A DNA stretch of 64,000 bases from Tanytarsus gracilentus. Lineage: Eukaryota; Arthropoda; Insecta; Diptera; Chironomidae. The number at the start of each line of letters is the position of its first letter. Position 1 is the first letter of the stretch. A program made the translations under genes and the position numbers. The stretch lies in NCBI GenBank assembly GCA_038502055.1, contig JAXRKN010000036.1:3472001-3536000 (forward strand), read 5' to 3'. Below the pieces are notes generated by a model. It ran no database searches. It saw only the letters and a list, made by a program, of their open reading frames with translations, and was not told the DNA's origin. Positions 10,095 to 22,791 of this stretch are shown one piece after another.

Positions 10095-10543
10095 GATTAA
10101 TTAATTAGCGGCGACTCTTAGATGCGTTTAAAATGATTTTAATGCGAGCTTTATTTTTTGAGTTTTTAGTTTGTTTTTTTGGCGGTAAAATTATAGAAAT
10201 TAAAACTTCGATTGGATTTGAATTTTTAAAAACCGTTATGAAATTTACGATTTTATTAAATTTTTCTAACTAAGATAAATTCACATTTTGAACGTTAAAT
10301 TTTTTACACATTCATTAATTTTTTGATTCATAAAAAAATTCTATATTATTTTACATCAAAATATTAAATTTTCGAAAAGAAATAGTGAAATATTAATAAT
10401 TTTAGAAATTCAACAAAAAAAAATCCAATTCGCATCAAGAACCTTAAAAATTAATTATTAATAGAGATTGAAAAGAATCCCTTTAACTTGTGCTATCGCC
10501 AAATTGCTTAGTCAGTAAAAGCGTTAAGAAGTTTTTAAATTGC
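10095..10543. other. Intergenic gap between MCM7 and the intact PLD gene
   Basis: A very AT-rich spacer of about 450 bp that should include the MCM7 promoter and the PLD 3' UTR. No recognisable gene, repeat or canonical promoter motif is seen. Confidence 0.5.
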
Positions 10544-12831
10544 TTAGAATGAGATTTTTTCGCTCTCAAATTTTTCCTGCGGCACTGCATACTTGCTATT
10601 CCAATCTCGCTCGAAAATCGATTGCAATTGACTTCTTATGGTTGTGACATTCTCACTCCGGTTATGGACAGTGTCTTGAGCAACGAAGCCAATTCCTGCG
10701 GTATTTGTAAAATAATCGCCAGACCAGTTCGAAGTTCCAATGTAGGCTACTTGGTCAGTAACCATGTACTTATTGTGATTAACACGACCAAATGGAATTT
10801 TCTTCTGATCTTCTGTCGCTGGCACAATAAAGCGTTTCTAATAATTGAAAATAAATTTAAAAATTAAAAAAAAAATCCCAAAAATTCTCACTCACAACTT
10901 GAATGTCAATTCCCTTGTAAGACTCAGCTAGAGCCATCAAGGATCTCAAAAAATAATCCTCAGATGGTCTCGAGTGATTCCAATATGAAATAAGCAATTT
11001 CACTGATACTCGATTATCGATTGCCGCCGTTCGAAGTGCAGTGTCAATGTTATGCCAATAGCTGTGAAGGATTAAATCGATCATAAATTTTAATCATTTT
11101 AAAGCTGGCTAAAAAAAGCTCTCTTACGTAATTTTAGCGGAGTAAAGGAGAAGTGGAAAATAGTCCATAACGGAAATATGAACAAATCGCTCTGCATTCA
11201 ATATTGTATGAACTATGGCATCCAAGTCATTCGTTCTTCCCTTGGGCGATAGTTGTGGAGGTGAACTCGAGAAGAAAGTACTGAACAGATAATCTCGATT
11301 GTAATTTACAAGCATCGGCTTATCCATATTCACAGCGGTGCTATATCGTTCCGGCCACTTAGGCGGAATTATCGAGTCATTTTTACCTAAATCCCAATAC
11401 ACGTTGAAAATTTTCGTTAAATCTTTCGCTAAGCAGGTGCAGTTTGTTATGAGAACTCCGAGCTCCTTAACTTGCGACAACGAACGCCAATCCATATTTG
11501 CACTGCCTATATAAATATGTTTACCATCACTAATCCAAACTTTCGTATGCAAAACACCGCCACCAATTAGTCGACTAAAATTCACGGATCGCACTGTGGC
11601 CGCTTTTCGTTTTTGAAGGATTTCTGTATCGACATTTGGCGACTGCTGGTTTGGCATGTTTTGTGCAATGCGTATGTCAATATTTCTTTCGCTGCCCGCA
11701 GCCAAGAGGGCATTGAAAATTTTGTCACCATAAATCGACGAAGAATGATTGTAAACTTCATCGCTCTTGAGTGTCCAATAGAAGGAACCAATGAAGAGAG
11801 ATTTTTTAGTTTGATTTATGAGCAACATCCATGCGTCAAAGGTTGACATAAACGAGGGACTACCATGGTCGTAGACAAGTCCTTCGGGAATGGACTCGAC
11901 GAGCTGAAGGCTAAAATTAAATTGAGGAAAATGTTTGAGTACACTCGTGACGGTAATTGAAAACATCTGTTATAAACTTTTTACTTACTTGCACTCATCG
12001 AGGCAATTCCAACCGTTGAGTGTTCCATTTCGTCCCGAAATCTTTTCATTGGTATCAAGGAGCGGAAGTAACACGACGAGAACGATGAGAATTAAGATGA
12101 ACAGTATTGGAATACAAGACGGTTTGCAAACTGTACCATTGCTCCATTTATAGCGTTGCTGATTTCTTAACATCTGTGAATAATCCCACAATTCAAACTC
12201 GTCATCACCAAGTGGTCCTTGAACGGGATCACGGGAATTTGACTCGAGAACAGTCTGAAAGAAAAATTAGCAATTAGTAAAAAGTTTTTAATGTGTTTTA
12301 TGAAGATGCCTGTAGTGTCACTAGACCAGGGAATTTTTTAATTTTTTGCAACATCTCGCTGCACGTGAAAAGGATTTAAAATGTTGTTAAGTTGTGGCGG
12401 TTAAAAGGCTAACTGAAAAGTGAAAACTGCATGGATTGCACTTGAATATTTTTGCATACATAGCTGCCATGTGAATCGATTGTTGATACAAGTTGAAAAC
12501 AGTAATTTAAAATTAAATTTCCTAAATTTTAAAATCTAAAATTTATTTTTACAATTTTTAAAATTTTCTTTAAAATTTACCGATTTAAACTTGTACACAT
12601 TCCTTACTCATAATAACTCCTCATTCACTTTTAATTCCAACTAAAATACCTCAACATGATAAAAAAATTGTATGTGAAACTTGAAGGTATCCAAATTTAT
12701 TTATTTTGCATGCTATTAAAGCTGAAATTTGATATGCAAATTATGCTTTTGTAGATAATTCAACTTACAAGCTTCTTCGCCTGCTTTTCACTCAGTTTAT
12801 TTGCACTTTCATGTGCCGCATAAATCTTCAT
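10544..12831 (-). CDS. 5'-3' exonuclease PLD3/PLD4-like, membrane-anchored
   Basis: A member of the PLD3/PLD4 family, lysosomal or ER-lumenal single-strand nucleic acid exonucleases related to phospholipase D. Five exons read 12769-12831, 11989-12254, 11128-11910, 10896-11061 and 10544-10837, giving 523 residues (human PLD3 490). A cytosolic tail is followed by a type II membrane anchor at about residues 69-87. Next come VESIPEGLVYDHGSPS, HKD1 HTKVWISD (231-238) with GSANMDWRS, then HKD2 HNKYMVTD (447-454) with GTSNWSGDYFTNTAG. Both catalytic motifs are complete, so it should be active. It is paralogous to the damaged locus at 3122-4686, and the last four exons share boundaries with it. The start ATG opens a 21-codon exon with a consensus GTAAGT donor. 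The C-terminal tail after KYAV is longer than in the other copy. Confidence 0.95.
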
Positions 12832-13198
12832 GACTTGCAGCAAATTATTTAAATTTTAATTCACAAAATTTAATTTTAAATTTATTTCACTCTCGACCGC
12901 AAACAAAGAAGAGTTTTCGATTAGACCACAGCTGATACTAACGATGATGATGTTTTAAGTCATATACTCATGCGGGCACTACAACAATAACCGAGAATGT
13001 GAACGATAATTTTTACAAACAGCAAAGAAATTTTTGCACATGTGTGAGACGAATAATTATTTTGGGATATTTATAAGACGATGTGAGTGAGTGTGCACGA
13101 AAGATGCGATAGCAAAATAAAATTTGAACACACAAAACAACTTCAGAGAATCTTATTTCGTCCTCTCTTGTTGCTTGCAGGTAGAACACTAATTTGAC
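12832..13198. promoter_or_regulatory. Divergent promoter gap
   Basis: This 367-bp stretch separates the PLD start codon (minus strand) from a possible + strand start at 13199, and so should hold the PLD promoter. A pyrimidine-rich TTGCTTGCAG at 13171-13180 looks like a splice acceptor on the + strand. No TATA box was assigned. Confidence 0.4.
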
Positions 13199-13229
13199 AT
13201 GGATTTTAAGCCAATCATCGAACATCAAG
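13199..13229 (+). CDS. Possible first coding exon (31 nt) of a + strand gene
   Basis: An ATG opens MDFKPIIEHQ and is followed at once by a GTGGGTAA donor in phase 1. An acceptor-like TTGCTTGCAG lies 19 bp upstream. Joined to the frame at 50685 (acceptor ATCAG, phase 1), it would read straight into the protein encoded at 50.7-53.4 kb, but that acceptor lacks a pyrimidine tract and the intron would be 37 kb. Seen: ATG, frame and splice motifs. Inferred: that it is an exon at all. Confidence 0.3.
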
Positions 13230-16200
13230 GTGGGTAAAGCAGAATATTTTTTGAACATGTTGCTTCATAATGATTTTACATGACTCCCATGTTAATACTC
13301 AAAAAAAATTTCATGCCTTTTAGACATTGTCCTTTGTGTTTTTGTTCGTTACATTTCCTTTAATTTTCCTCTGTTGCGCGTACAAAATTGAAAGAGACGT
13401 GGCTTGTTTTCATGAAGGGTTGTCAGGCATGCTTTTGATTAATATTTAATAGAGAGTTTTCAAGAGAAGCTTTCAAAGCATCGTTCGAAGAATAGAGAGA
13501 CGAAGTGAATATTCTTAGAAAAGGAAAGGTTTGTTGTGCATTTACGACGCTGTTGAGAATTAAAAGGTAACAACGTTGTAATTTAAGCTTTTGATAGAGA
13601 AATTTTTATTGAAGTTTTTTAAGGATAGAAATTTCTGATTTATAAATTTGAATAATCAGATTTGAAAAAAGTTTTAATCTCATAAAAGGTTTTTTTATGA
13701 TTTTTATATAAATACTTTAATAATTTAAGTACTAATAAATTTTTTAAAATGAACAAAAAATAATTTAACCGAAATAAATCTAAAAACACCCACTGAGAAA
13801 CTTACAAAGTACTTGAAGTGATTTTGACAGCAACAAATCATTTTTGAGGATGATTTTTTTCCACTAAAAAATTAACATATTTAAATTGACTAGCATTGCT
13901 TTAAAATTATTCACTAGAAAGTGTAACAAAGCGACTACCACGAGCTAATGTGCATTCTACTGTGACAGCTCCGTATCGATTAACAATATGAGAATTTTTT
14001 CCCAGTTTATATTCCACACTCATAACTCATAATTACTATGAATGCAACAACAAGCACGCGAGCATAGGATTTCACTTCATAAGTAACATGTTGATTCGCA
14101 AATGATTTTCTCTCTATAGCCACATTCAAGTTCGTTTGTTTAACCTTATTATTCCACTACACCGCATTGTGTCCATGTTTGATGTTGATTCGACAAGACT
14201 GCCTCAATAAAATATTTATAATCCATCTAAGCCGACGTGCATGTGTTGGATTTTATGCGGAGATAATATTAATAGATTTTTCTATTTTTAAATCCTGTCG
14301 CGTTTAGTCACGAAGAGCTTTTTAGTGTGAAGTTAGAATTAAAAATTTCAACACGTGATGCAATCCGGAAATTCCAATAATTTTTCAATGTTAAAAATTA
14401 TTCACCTCAATAAACTTTCACGTGCAACTTCAAAATATTCTCGACTCTTCTCAGCGGAACCTTATCAGCAACTGAAGAGAAAGATTTATGAATGCGCTCA
14501 TCTCCACGTTGCGTTGTAGTTCGTTTTGCGAAAGCTTTCGAGAATGAATAAAAAATCATAAAATTTTATATATTTTTTCGAGAGAGAGTCATACACGATG
14601 TACTGCTGAAGGGTGCTTTTATGAAATATTAATAATGGTTCTGCGCTTTTAGCAGGAAAAGGAAAAAATAAATATTGAAATTAATTCATTATTTTCGGTC
14701 GTTTAATTCACATCGAATGCTGACTTTTTGTGACTCATAAATTTTTTATTCTTTAATTTTTGTGCTGCTTAAAAAGCAATAATTGAGAATAATTTTTGAC
14801 GATGCTCTCTCAGAATGGTTTGAATTTTTTCCGTTGATATCGAGTTGCCCTTCTTCAGAAACCAAACTCAATTCAAAAGGGACAATCTTGAAAGTATGAC
14901 TTAATGTTTCTTGAGATTCACAAACAATTGCCCAAAGCTTTACTTCAACTTCAAAAGAATTCCTTTTAAAGTAAATGAGATGGAGAGAAAATTTTTCTTT
15001 CTTGACATTTCTGGGTCAACTGTTGCAGAAGCTTTCGTACAATGTCGAACTTTAAAATATTTCATATTCTCTTTGATCATAGTTCATCCATTTTGAGGAA
15101 ATTGTACGCTCTAAATAATAAATGCATGTTGGAAGGTGTTCGATGAAGTGCCTTCCAAAAAAAATTCATTTCAATCATCATTAAAATTTAATGGATTTAA
15201 AATGAGGTAAATTTAAAATCGATATTTTTTTTATTTAGCAGACGAAGCCACTTAAGGCAACTGCTTAAGGCTTCACTGTCAATTTAAAGAAAAACATAAT
15301 AAGGTAATTCAATTTTCATGCTTATTTTTTTTGCAGCGTGGAAAACACCGAATGAGCGATTTGAGTTTTAAATTTTAAATAAATTTCTCCCACATGACAT
15401 GAAAAAGTTTTAAAATTTTAATGAGGAAAAAAGTGTCTCAAGTTTGGCTTTATTCATTATAAATTGTCATGTGTTGGGATTTTTTGAAGAAATGAATATT
15501 GAAAACTTGACAAAAACTTTTTATCTTAATTAATTATCAATGTTTAAAAGCTTTAATAAATTAAACTCAACTGAGAAAACCTGAATTTTTTTAAATTTAA
15601 AAATCAGTTCTTACAAGATCTTGTTGTGTTTAAGTAACTCAGAAGTTAAAACTTTCTGAGGTTTATGTTGCTTGCTCAAGCAAAAAGCTGAACGTTCCAT
15701 GATATCATAAACTTTTTGCAGCCACATTTCTGCGCTCAAAATACAACAGGTGGAAACTTTAGAAAAAAAAATTCCAAATTTATTTAAGTTCTTTAAAAAT
15801 ATTTTTTCCCTAAACTTAAACAAACCAGATGATGAAAACCTTGACATGCATTTTGAATAAACCAACAAATTGTTTTACCACAGTGATTCATGATAGTCAC
15901 AAAAAACCATGAAATCCTTGTTGATTCGAGCCACACACTGTTTTAAATTAAATCCAAACATAATTTCCATAAACTACAAAAATCTGTCTTTTGTCTCCAT
16001 GAAAAATGTCGAGCATGTAGCTCCCTTGGGTGCGGATGAATATAATGCTGGATTCTTGTTTATCCACCATGAATACAACAACAACAAACTTCTCGTTTTC
16101 TGACGACTACATGTTGATAAATAAATCAATAATTATGTGTGGATTTTCTTTCAAATTTTCCTCGCCATCAAGCACTCAATCAAGTGCAGCTCTATCATTA

Positions 16201-18022
16201 AATATTCTTGAAGTTTTCAGAGGTATTCATTAATGAGTCATGAAATTTTTTTGTTAAAATTTTTTAGCCTCAAAATTGAGTTTACGTTTCAATATTGACA
16301 TTAAAATAATTTTCCATTAATTATTGCTGAACCAGAGTTTTTCCGATTGAATCGCACAATGAATATAATTATCTGTTCTCATCCTCTTTACACTATGGCG
16401 TGTCCATTTAATTCATATACGCTTTGACCATTGACTACAATTCATAGCCGTTTGTGGTGGACGCGGTCTCAAGGCTCGAAAAAATCGATTCGAAGCGACC
16501 GTAAAAAAATATTCACGGAAAGTCCTCTTCAACATAGATCGCATGAAATTCGATAATATTCAAATGAAATGAATTCTCTCGCGTATTTCGTTTGGTGATT
16601 TTTTCATGTGCCAAATTAAATGGAAATTATACGCATGTGGTTGAGGAAAAGGAATGTTTTTCCGAAATTATTATGCAAATATGTCTCGATAGAATAATTA
16701 TTTATTCATGGCATGAAAAGCTTTTTGATATTTGAGGTCGTTGTCACGTGTAGCTTCATGTTGGGTTATTTAACGGTATTTTTTTAAATTCTAAACTAAT
16801 TAAATTTTTAGTAATTTTAAACAGTTCGTTCTGATTATTTCGCAGATATATGAAATCGCTCTGTTCATCATCTAAAAACCACCACATGTTCGTATTCTTA
16901 TCGCCTCCTCTTTGACCCGTGTTGAGGAAATAAAATTTTTAATGGCTTTTGCAGAATGTGAAAATTTTATAACAGGCCAGAAGAAACGAGTCATAAAAAG
17001 CAAAATCACTTCCACATTATTAAATGGATATTGTGTGGAAGGAAGAGATGCACGATAAAATGGAGAAGACGGCTATTAAGGCAGTATGATAATTGATATT
17101 TGCTCTGTTTGATGGTAATAAAAATAATTTAATTTTCAGAATGGATTAAAAGAATTTGATAATGTTTTCAATGTCTCAAAAGGATGAAAAACTTCCGGTC
17201 GTCGCTTTTTCTCAAACTCATAAATTTTTCAAAATTTATTTTTGTAAAATTTCAATTAAAAATTTTCTTACTGAAACAAGAAACTCGTAAAGCCATAATC
17301 GAAAAATTCAATAATCTTAATGCGAGTGCTGTGCTGAGCCATTAATTTTATTGCATGCCATATTTCCCCCAATGGAGCTGCAATTGAAATAAACTTCCAT
17401 CACTGACCTTTGCAATATGCCATAAACGCTCTCTTTTTATGATAAGTAAATTAAGGCAATCAAAAAAAATGTTATGCAAAGAAATTTAATTAAACTTTTC
17501 ATGCTATTAAAACTTTTTATTCCGCGGAAAACTTTTGTGTCTTGGTTGCTTTGAGCAATGGTTTTAATGTATTGCATGTAAATGACAATTAAGATTGACA
17601 CGACAGACGACAGTGCGTGGGAAAGACAAGAAAATCAAGATATCGCGTGCCACCGTTGATTTTTGGCCAAGAGAGAAATTAACACTTCTTCTTCTTTTTT
17701 TGTGAGCTTTGGTTAAATGTCATGCATTATTGGCCAGTATTGAATGTCAGGGGTGTGATTTTATTTGAAAATGGACGATCGAGGAAATTTCTTATTTATG
17801 CTAGATAATTTTTGGATTATTTTATTTTAAAACATTTTTATTGAAAAGGTGAAACTTTTAGATAATATTTTTAAAATCGATTTTTTTCTTTTAAAATGTT
17901 AGTCTACATTAATTTCTCATGAGCGATTGAGTGCAGATATATAATTTAATGTAATTTCCTCAATGATATTTCAGTAAACTTTCCGCCCTCACATATTGGT
18001 TGATGTATAAACTTAATGATTA
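13230..18022. other. Gene-poor stretch
   Basis: AT-rich DNA with scattered poly(A)/poly(T) runs and CACGTG sites (for example 16746). Open frames of up to 85 codons, such as those near 15.6-16.2 kb, lack coding character, recognisable motifs and splice context. No repeat family was found here. It could be intron of a + strand gene if the 13199 exon is real. Confidence 0.5.
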
Positions 18023-18418
18023 TTATTTTTTATGTTCATTGTGTTCATGCTGACTCACCGATAATCGACGTTTGTATTCCGAAAGGCGTGAAAATCGAAC
18101 TTTCGTGGGTGTCGGTGGTGACAACTTAGCTCCATGTTTCGGCTGGAGAAGCACAATTGATTGTTCTAGATCGAAAATTGTACTTTGAGTGGCATTTCTC
18201 GAGCACTCACCACCGAAATGTGCACTTTTCTTTGTCTCGAAACTATCACAACCTAAATTTATGTTATTTGTATTGTTGACTTGTACGAGAATATTGCAAG
18301 TTTGTGATGCAATTTGAAAGAGTCCATGTTGCAAGTCATGAGCTTCCTCTTCACTGCCATCATTCGTTCTTGATCGACCCAAATGAATGTAATCCCAAAA
18401 TCCAGAAGGCATTATCAC
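18023..18418 (-). CDS. Unrecognised 131-codon gene or first exon
   Basis: The frame opens MIMPSGFWDYIHLGRSRT and continues with a balanced, protein-like composition, unlike the Phe/Ser/Lys-rich chance frames around it. It contains acidic GSEEEAHD, an Asn-rich VNNTNNIN and a basic tail PTPTKVRFSRLSEYKRRLS. After codon 120 (18059) comes a consensus donor GTGAGT in phase 0, so it is either a first coding exon of 120 residues or an intronless gene running 11 codons further to a TAA. There is no signal peptide or membrane segment. No family was recognised. No convincing second exon was found between 13 and 18 kb. Confidence 0.5.
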   Translation of the reverse strand: MIMPSGFWDYIHLGRSRTNDGSEEEAHDLQHGLFQIASQTCNILVQVNNTNNINLGCDSFETKKSAHFGGECSRNATQSTIFDLEQSIVLLQPKHGAKLSPPTPTKVRFSRLSEYKRRLSVSQHEHNEHKK

Positions 18419-19342
18419 TTTTATTTATCACGGTTCGATATCACATCATAATTTATTCAAAACTCAACCGCTCAACTAGTTTACAAATTGACCATCTACG
18501 GCTAACATCCACGAACGAATGATAATAAAATTTACTCATTTTTTTGTGAGCTACCTCACGAGAGTGTCGCGTGAGTCGGGAAAATCTATTATTGTTTTTC
18601 TCGCCTTCCAAATTGTTACTGAACTAAACGTGACTTACATTATGCTTTTCCAATCGCTTACTCTCACCTTACACTCGTCTTGCGCATTAGTATATTAATT
18701 TAAAATTTATATGCACGGAGTCATGCTGTAAATATAAAAAAGAAAATTATGGTAATTTGAATTATTAATGAATTGAATTTAAATAAACAAAATTCAAAAA
18801 ATTAAATGATGTTTAATAAAAAATTCGTAAAGTTTTAACAGCTGACAAAAAGCTCATGAGTAACACGTGGAGCTTGAGAGCTTTTAACAATTCTTCGGAG
18901 AATTTTACCGGCAAAGCTCAAAACAGAGAGAAAATTAAAGTTCGAGAGAGATGTGAGAGAGAAAGAAACACCTTAAGAACTCTTTTCGTCTCCCTCTGTC
19001 GGTATTTCTTTCTCTTTCACCTCACGTGCACGTGTTTTACTTTATGAATGTTGAGTCAATTAAAACTAAAATCAGTTCGATATGCGAAAGTTAAAATTTC
19101 TTTCATAAAATTCGTATAAAAATATTTTTATGGGCATTCCAATAAAGTGAATAATTTTATTGCGCTTACTAAAAACCCTATAAAATATTTCAATTTAAAA
19201 ATCTACAGACCACACAAGTTTTACTCAATCAATTAAGATCATGATTCTGTGAAAAGTCGGCATGAGTCATGTTTAAGAATTGCTGTCAATAAAATAATTG
19301 CATTTCTTAATCCAAAACAACTTTTATGTCAAATTCCATACA
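18419..19342. other. Flank upstream of the 18-kb frame and of the block array
   Basis: It contains a double E-box CACGTGCACGTG at 19023-19034 and a single CACGTG near 18862. An inverted CTCACG/CGTGAG pair lies at about 18555-18575. These could be regulatory, but nothing in the sequence proves it. No coding region is seen. Confidence 0.4.
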
Positions 19343-22331
19343 CACACGAGAGATTAATCGAGAGCAGTCATTAACAAATAAGCGGTTTCGAGCTATGAAT
19401 GAATGGCAAGCTGCGAATAAATGAAAGAGCGGAAAATAATGGAGCGAAATAAATGATAATCAATTAACTTAAATAGCAGCAGTATTTTTATCCTCTCGAC
19501 CATCCTCAAACAAACTCAACTCCATCATCATGAAAATTCTCTTCAGAATGCGAAAAATTTTAATTTAGCTAATTGAATTTTTTCCTCAAGAGAAGATTTT
19601 TACACATAGCTGAAAATAAAACAAGGAAGGGAACGAATCTGAGACACTAAGCTCTGTCATAACTCAACGCGTCATTAATCCCCTCCCTGTCTGGTTAAAG
19701 GATTTTTTACTCTCTTCTTTTTGTTATCAGAAGCCCTGCGGTTATTTTTCTTCAATTTTTTCTTGTTTCACTTAAAAACGAGAAAGTGAAAAGTTAAGAA
19801 GAAGAGAATTTAAAATGTGACAGTTTAAATCTGCTTGGCGATGATTGGCAGGCGTTAAAATTTAAAATTCAAATCGAATTGACACCTTCTGTATGCGTGA
19901 GATGTAAGAGAGGGTTGCTTGAGTTATGGCAAATCTCTAATTGATGACAAATTTCTTTACTTTTTGTTTCATTGACCATAAAAAATTCAATTTGTTTCAG
20001 AGCGAATGCAAAAAGGGTAAAATGAACAAATTGTTGTGAATGTTACACCTGCCGCCCCTTCAACTTTTTTTATGCATTTCTCGGTTTATTTTCATGAACA
20101 AAACAGCACAAAGGTTGGCAATGCAACAGTAATGGTGAGAGTGAGTAAGAGAATAAAGAGTGAAGTTTAATTAGCCGCCGGTCAGAATGCAATCTGGATT
20201 ATTTGCTGTGTGCATGAATGTGTTGGGAATGGACATGAAGCAGCAGGAATGAATAATGTGCGGCAATTTGGATTTTAAAACGAGAAAAGAGCAAGTGAGG
20301 CTTTTTTCCTTCTCATGGGATGCAAAACGTGGTTAAATGAAAGCGTGCATGATGCATCGGCAGCACTAAAATGTTATTGTGTGCTTTTTCGGCTGGAAAT
20401 TATGCGATTAATAATTTTTACTCGCAGTTGACTTTTACACAATTTTTCCTTTTAGCTTTGTCATGAACTTGAAAGTTAAGCGAGGTTAAAAAATCTTCAA
20501 TTTTCTCCCTCAGTGCAGTGCTTATGAGTCCATTGTCGATGACTTAATGCATTTGAAATTTACTCAAAGGGTGAAGTCACATGTAGAAAAGCTGTTTGCA
20601 GTCAATCGTAAAGTCATGAAAGTGCTTATGAGCATTGCAAGTGCAGGAAGTCGATGAAAGTACACAAAATGCACAAAATAGAAATTTTCCACATCCGTAA
20701 ACACTCAAGTGCAAGCATGTAGACTTTTGCAGTCAATCAATAGTCGACGATGGATATGAAAAGGATTGTAGAAAGGCGCTACGTGGAGCGGACAAACCTA
20801 GACAATGCTATCAGGTTTCGAATTAAAATTTAAAGACAACAAAAATTAATAAATTGAATCACTTGATATGTGCCAGATGGTGTGAGTGAATTTGCACTCA
20901 TTGTTATGCAATTAAGATCTCGGCACTTGATTGTCTTCTCTATCCAGTAAATTCACTCTAACTCTAAATTACTTTGCCGTCTGTGTACAAAGTTATGAGC
21001 ATTAATGATGGATGAAAATAATACCTTATGGGAGGGTCACAAAAAGTCTCTCGCATGACTTGACTGATGTGTGCATATGAACATGACTTTAATTTCCCTA
21101 ATTAGCTTGTGTCAAGTCAACGACAAAAACACTGAATAAAAAATTGCTAGAAGGTTGTCAGCTCATAAAGCTCTTAATCTCGCATGCCACGCATTTCCAT
21201 GGTGATTTTTTTCCTTTGAAGGATTTTAATGGGGAAAAATTTTGTAATTTTTTTTCATTTAATTTTCTTTTATCCTTCTCAACAAGAATCGTCATCCGTT
21301 GCTGTCTCTATAGTCGAAAAGTTCATCCTCGGATGTAGAAAAGTGCTGAATATCCACGAAGGAAAGAAGAAAATCGATTTGAAAGCAATTTTTGCTTAGA
21401 TTTGCGCAAATTTCATTTTTATGAATTGTGAATTTATCTTCCTCTAATCCGCCTGTTTATGTGCCTTGAATTGATCATCAGACGGAGATAAAAAAGTCTT
21501 TTGAATTTGATTAAAATCTTACTCTAGAATTTTTCAACTTGGGTGTTTTCAAAGGAATTAAATCTTTAATTTGTTCGTGCTGGATTATCTCAAAAAATCT
21601 TCGCACTAAGCGCAGTAGACGAGAACATGCACACATGGAAATTGACGCGATGAAAAATGTAAAAATTTTTTATGCTGAATCATGTTGTTGTTGCTGATGT
21701 TTTTAAAATGAATCTTCTAAATTTATTTTTTCAATTCATTTACATTTTATAAGGAAAAAGTTTAAGTACACAGTAACATGACACGACGACGGCAAAGGAG
21801 AAAAGTGAAAAATGATGAAAATTCAATTGCGAAGATGACGAAGAAAAGAAAAGATTTTCTTTGTCGAGTGAGATGACACATCAGGGAAAAATATCATCAT
21901 CTCAAAATCTCTGCCTCATCATTTCATACCCTAAAGAAGCACCATAAAAACAGTAGCTGACAAGTGAGTGACAAAAATTGAATGGCTAGTGAGGATTTTT
22001 TTCTATCGCCCGCATTTTGACAGTTTAACTGTTGTTGCTGGGCATAGCCATGATAACCAGAATTGTGACAATTTCATTAATTGAAATTCATTGAAATCGA
22101 GCAGTTGTGAATTGAATAATGAAAAACTTGTGGCAATTTTTAGACAGAAATTAATTTGTGAGAACTCATGAAAGTCTTAAGAATTTTTCTACATTTGTTT
22201 CCACTCTAGAATGTCACGCTTGAGATGAACGAGATGTGAGTCAGAAATTTCTATGAGGGAGAGACGACGAAGGAGGAAGCATGCCTCATACAAATTTCAA
22301 AATTAATAGTTTCTGCATATCCAATGAGACT
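19343..22331 (+). repeat. Block A, copy 1 (plus orientation, ~2.99 kb)
   Basis: Non-coding sequence that reappears, reverse-complemented and nearly identical, at 33878-36861 and 43206-46180. The left edge is CACACGAGAGATTAATCGAG and the right edge is CTGCATATCCAATGAGACT. Copy 1 differs from the other two by scattered substitutions and small indels. Short open frames inside it are not kept in frame between copies. No transposon ends or target duplications are seen at its edges. Confidence 0.92.
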
Positions 22332-22460
22332 AAATCCACTCTCTAGGGAATTCTCGAAAAATATTTACTCAAAGCATGAAATTAAACTTGACTTTTATTT
22401 ATTTTATTTAAAAGTAAATTTCACACTTTAATTTATTTTTAGCTGACTTCAAATTCTGAG

Positions 22461-22531
22461 GGTAAACAATTTTAATTGCACTTCTCCATTTCCATCCAAT
22501 TGCCTCTCATTTAATCAAAATGTGCAACTTT
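22461..22531 (+). repeat. Short diverged fragment related to block E
   Basis: About 70 bp around GGTAAACAATTTTAATTGCA and AAAATGTGCAA matches the start of block E (about 32806-32885) with gaps. It lies between A1 and B1, so a trace of E sits beside A here too. Confidence 0.6.
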
Positions 22532-22791
22532 AAATTGAGCTCTAAAGCAATTAGACGATAAGAAAGTTGTAAAAAGTTTCCAACAAAATAAAAGCAATTT
22601 TTCATTTTTAATCGCACCTTTTCAAAGTTCTATTTTTGCATGAACAAAAAGTTAGATTAGTTGGAGTTGATGTCATAAGTTCAAGTTTGTTTTACTCAAT
22701 AAATTTATTTCCAAGGGATGCAGACGTGGTTGTTATTTACGATAAAAGGATTTTCTTTGGATAAAGATCGAATTTCAATTTTTATTCTCTT

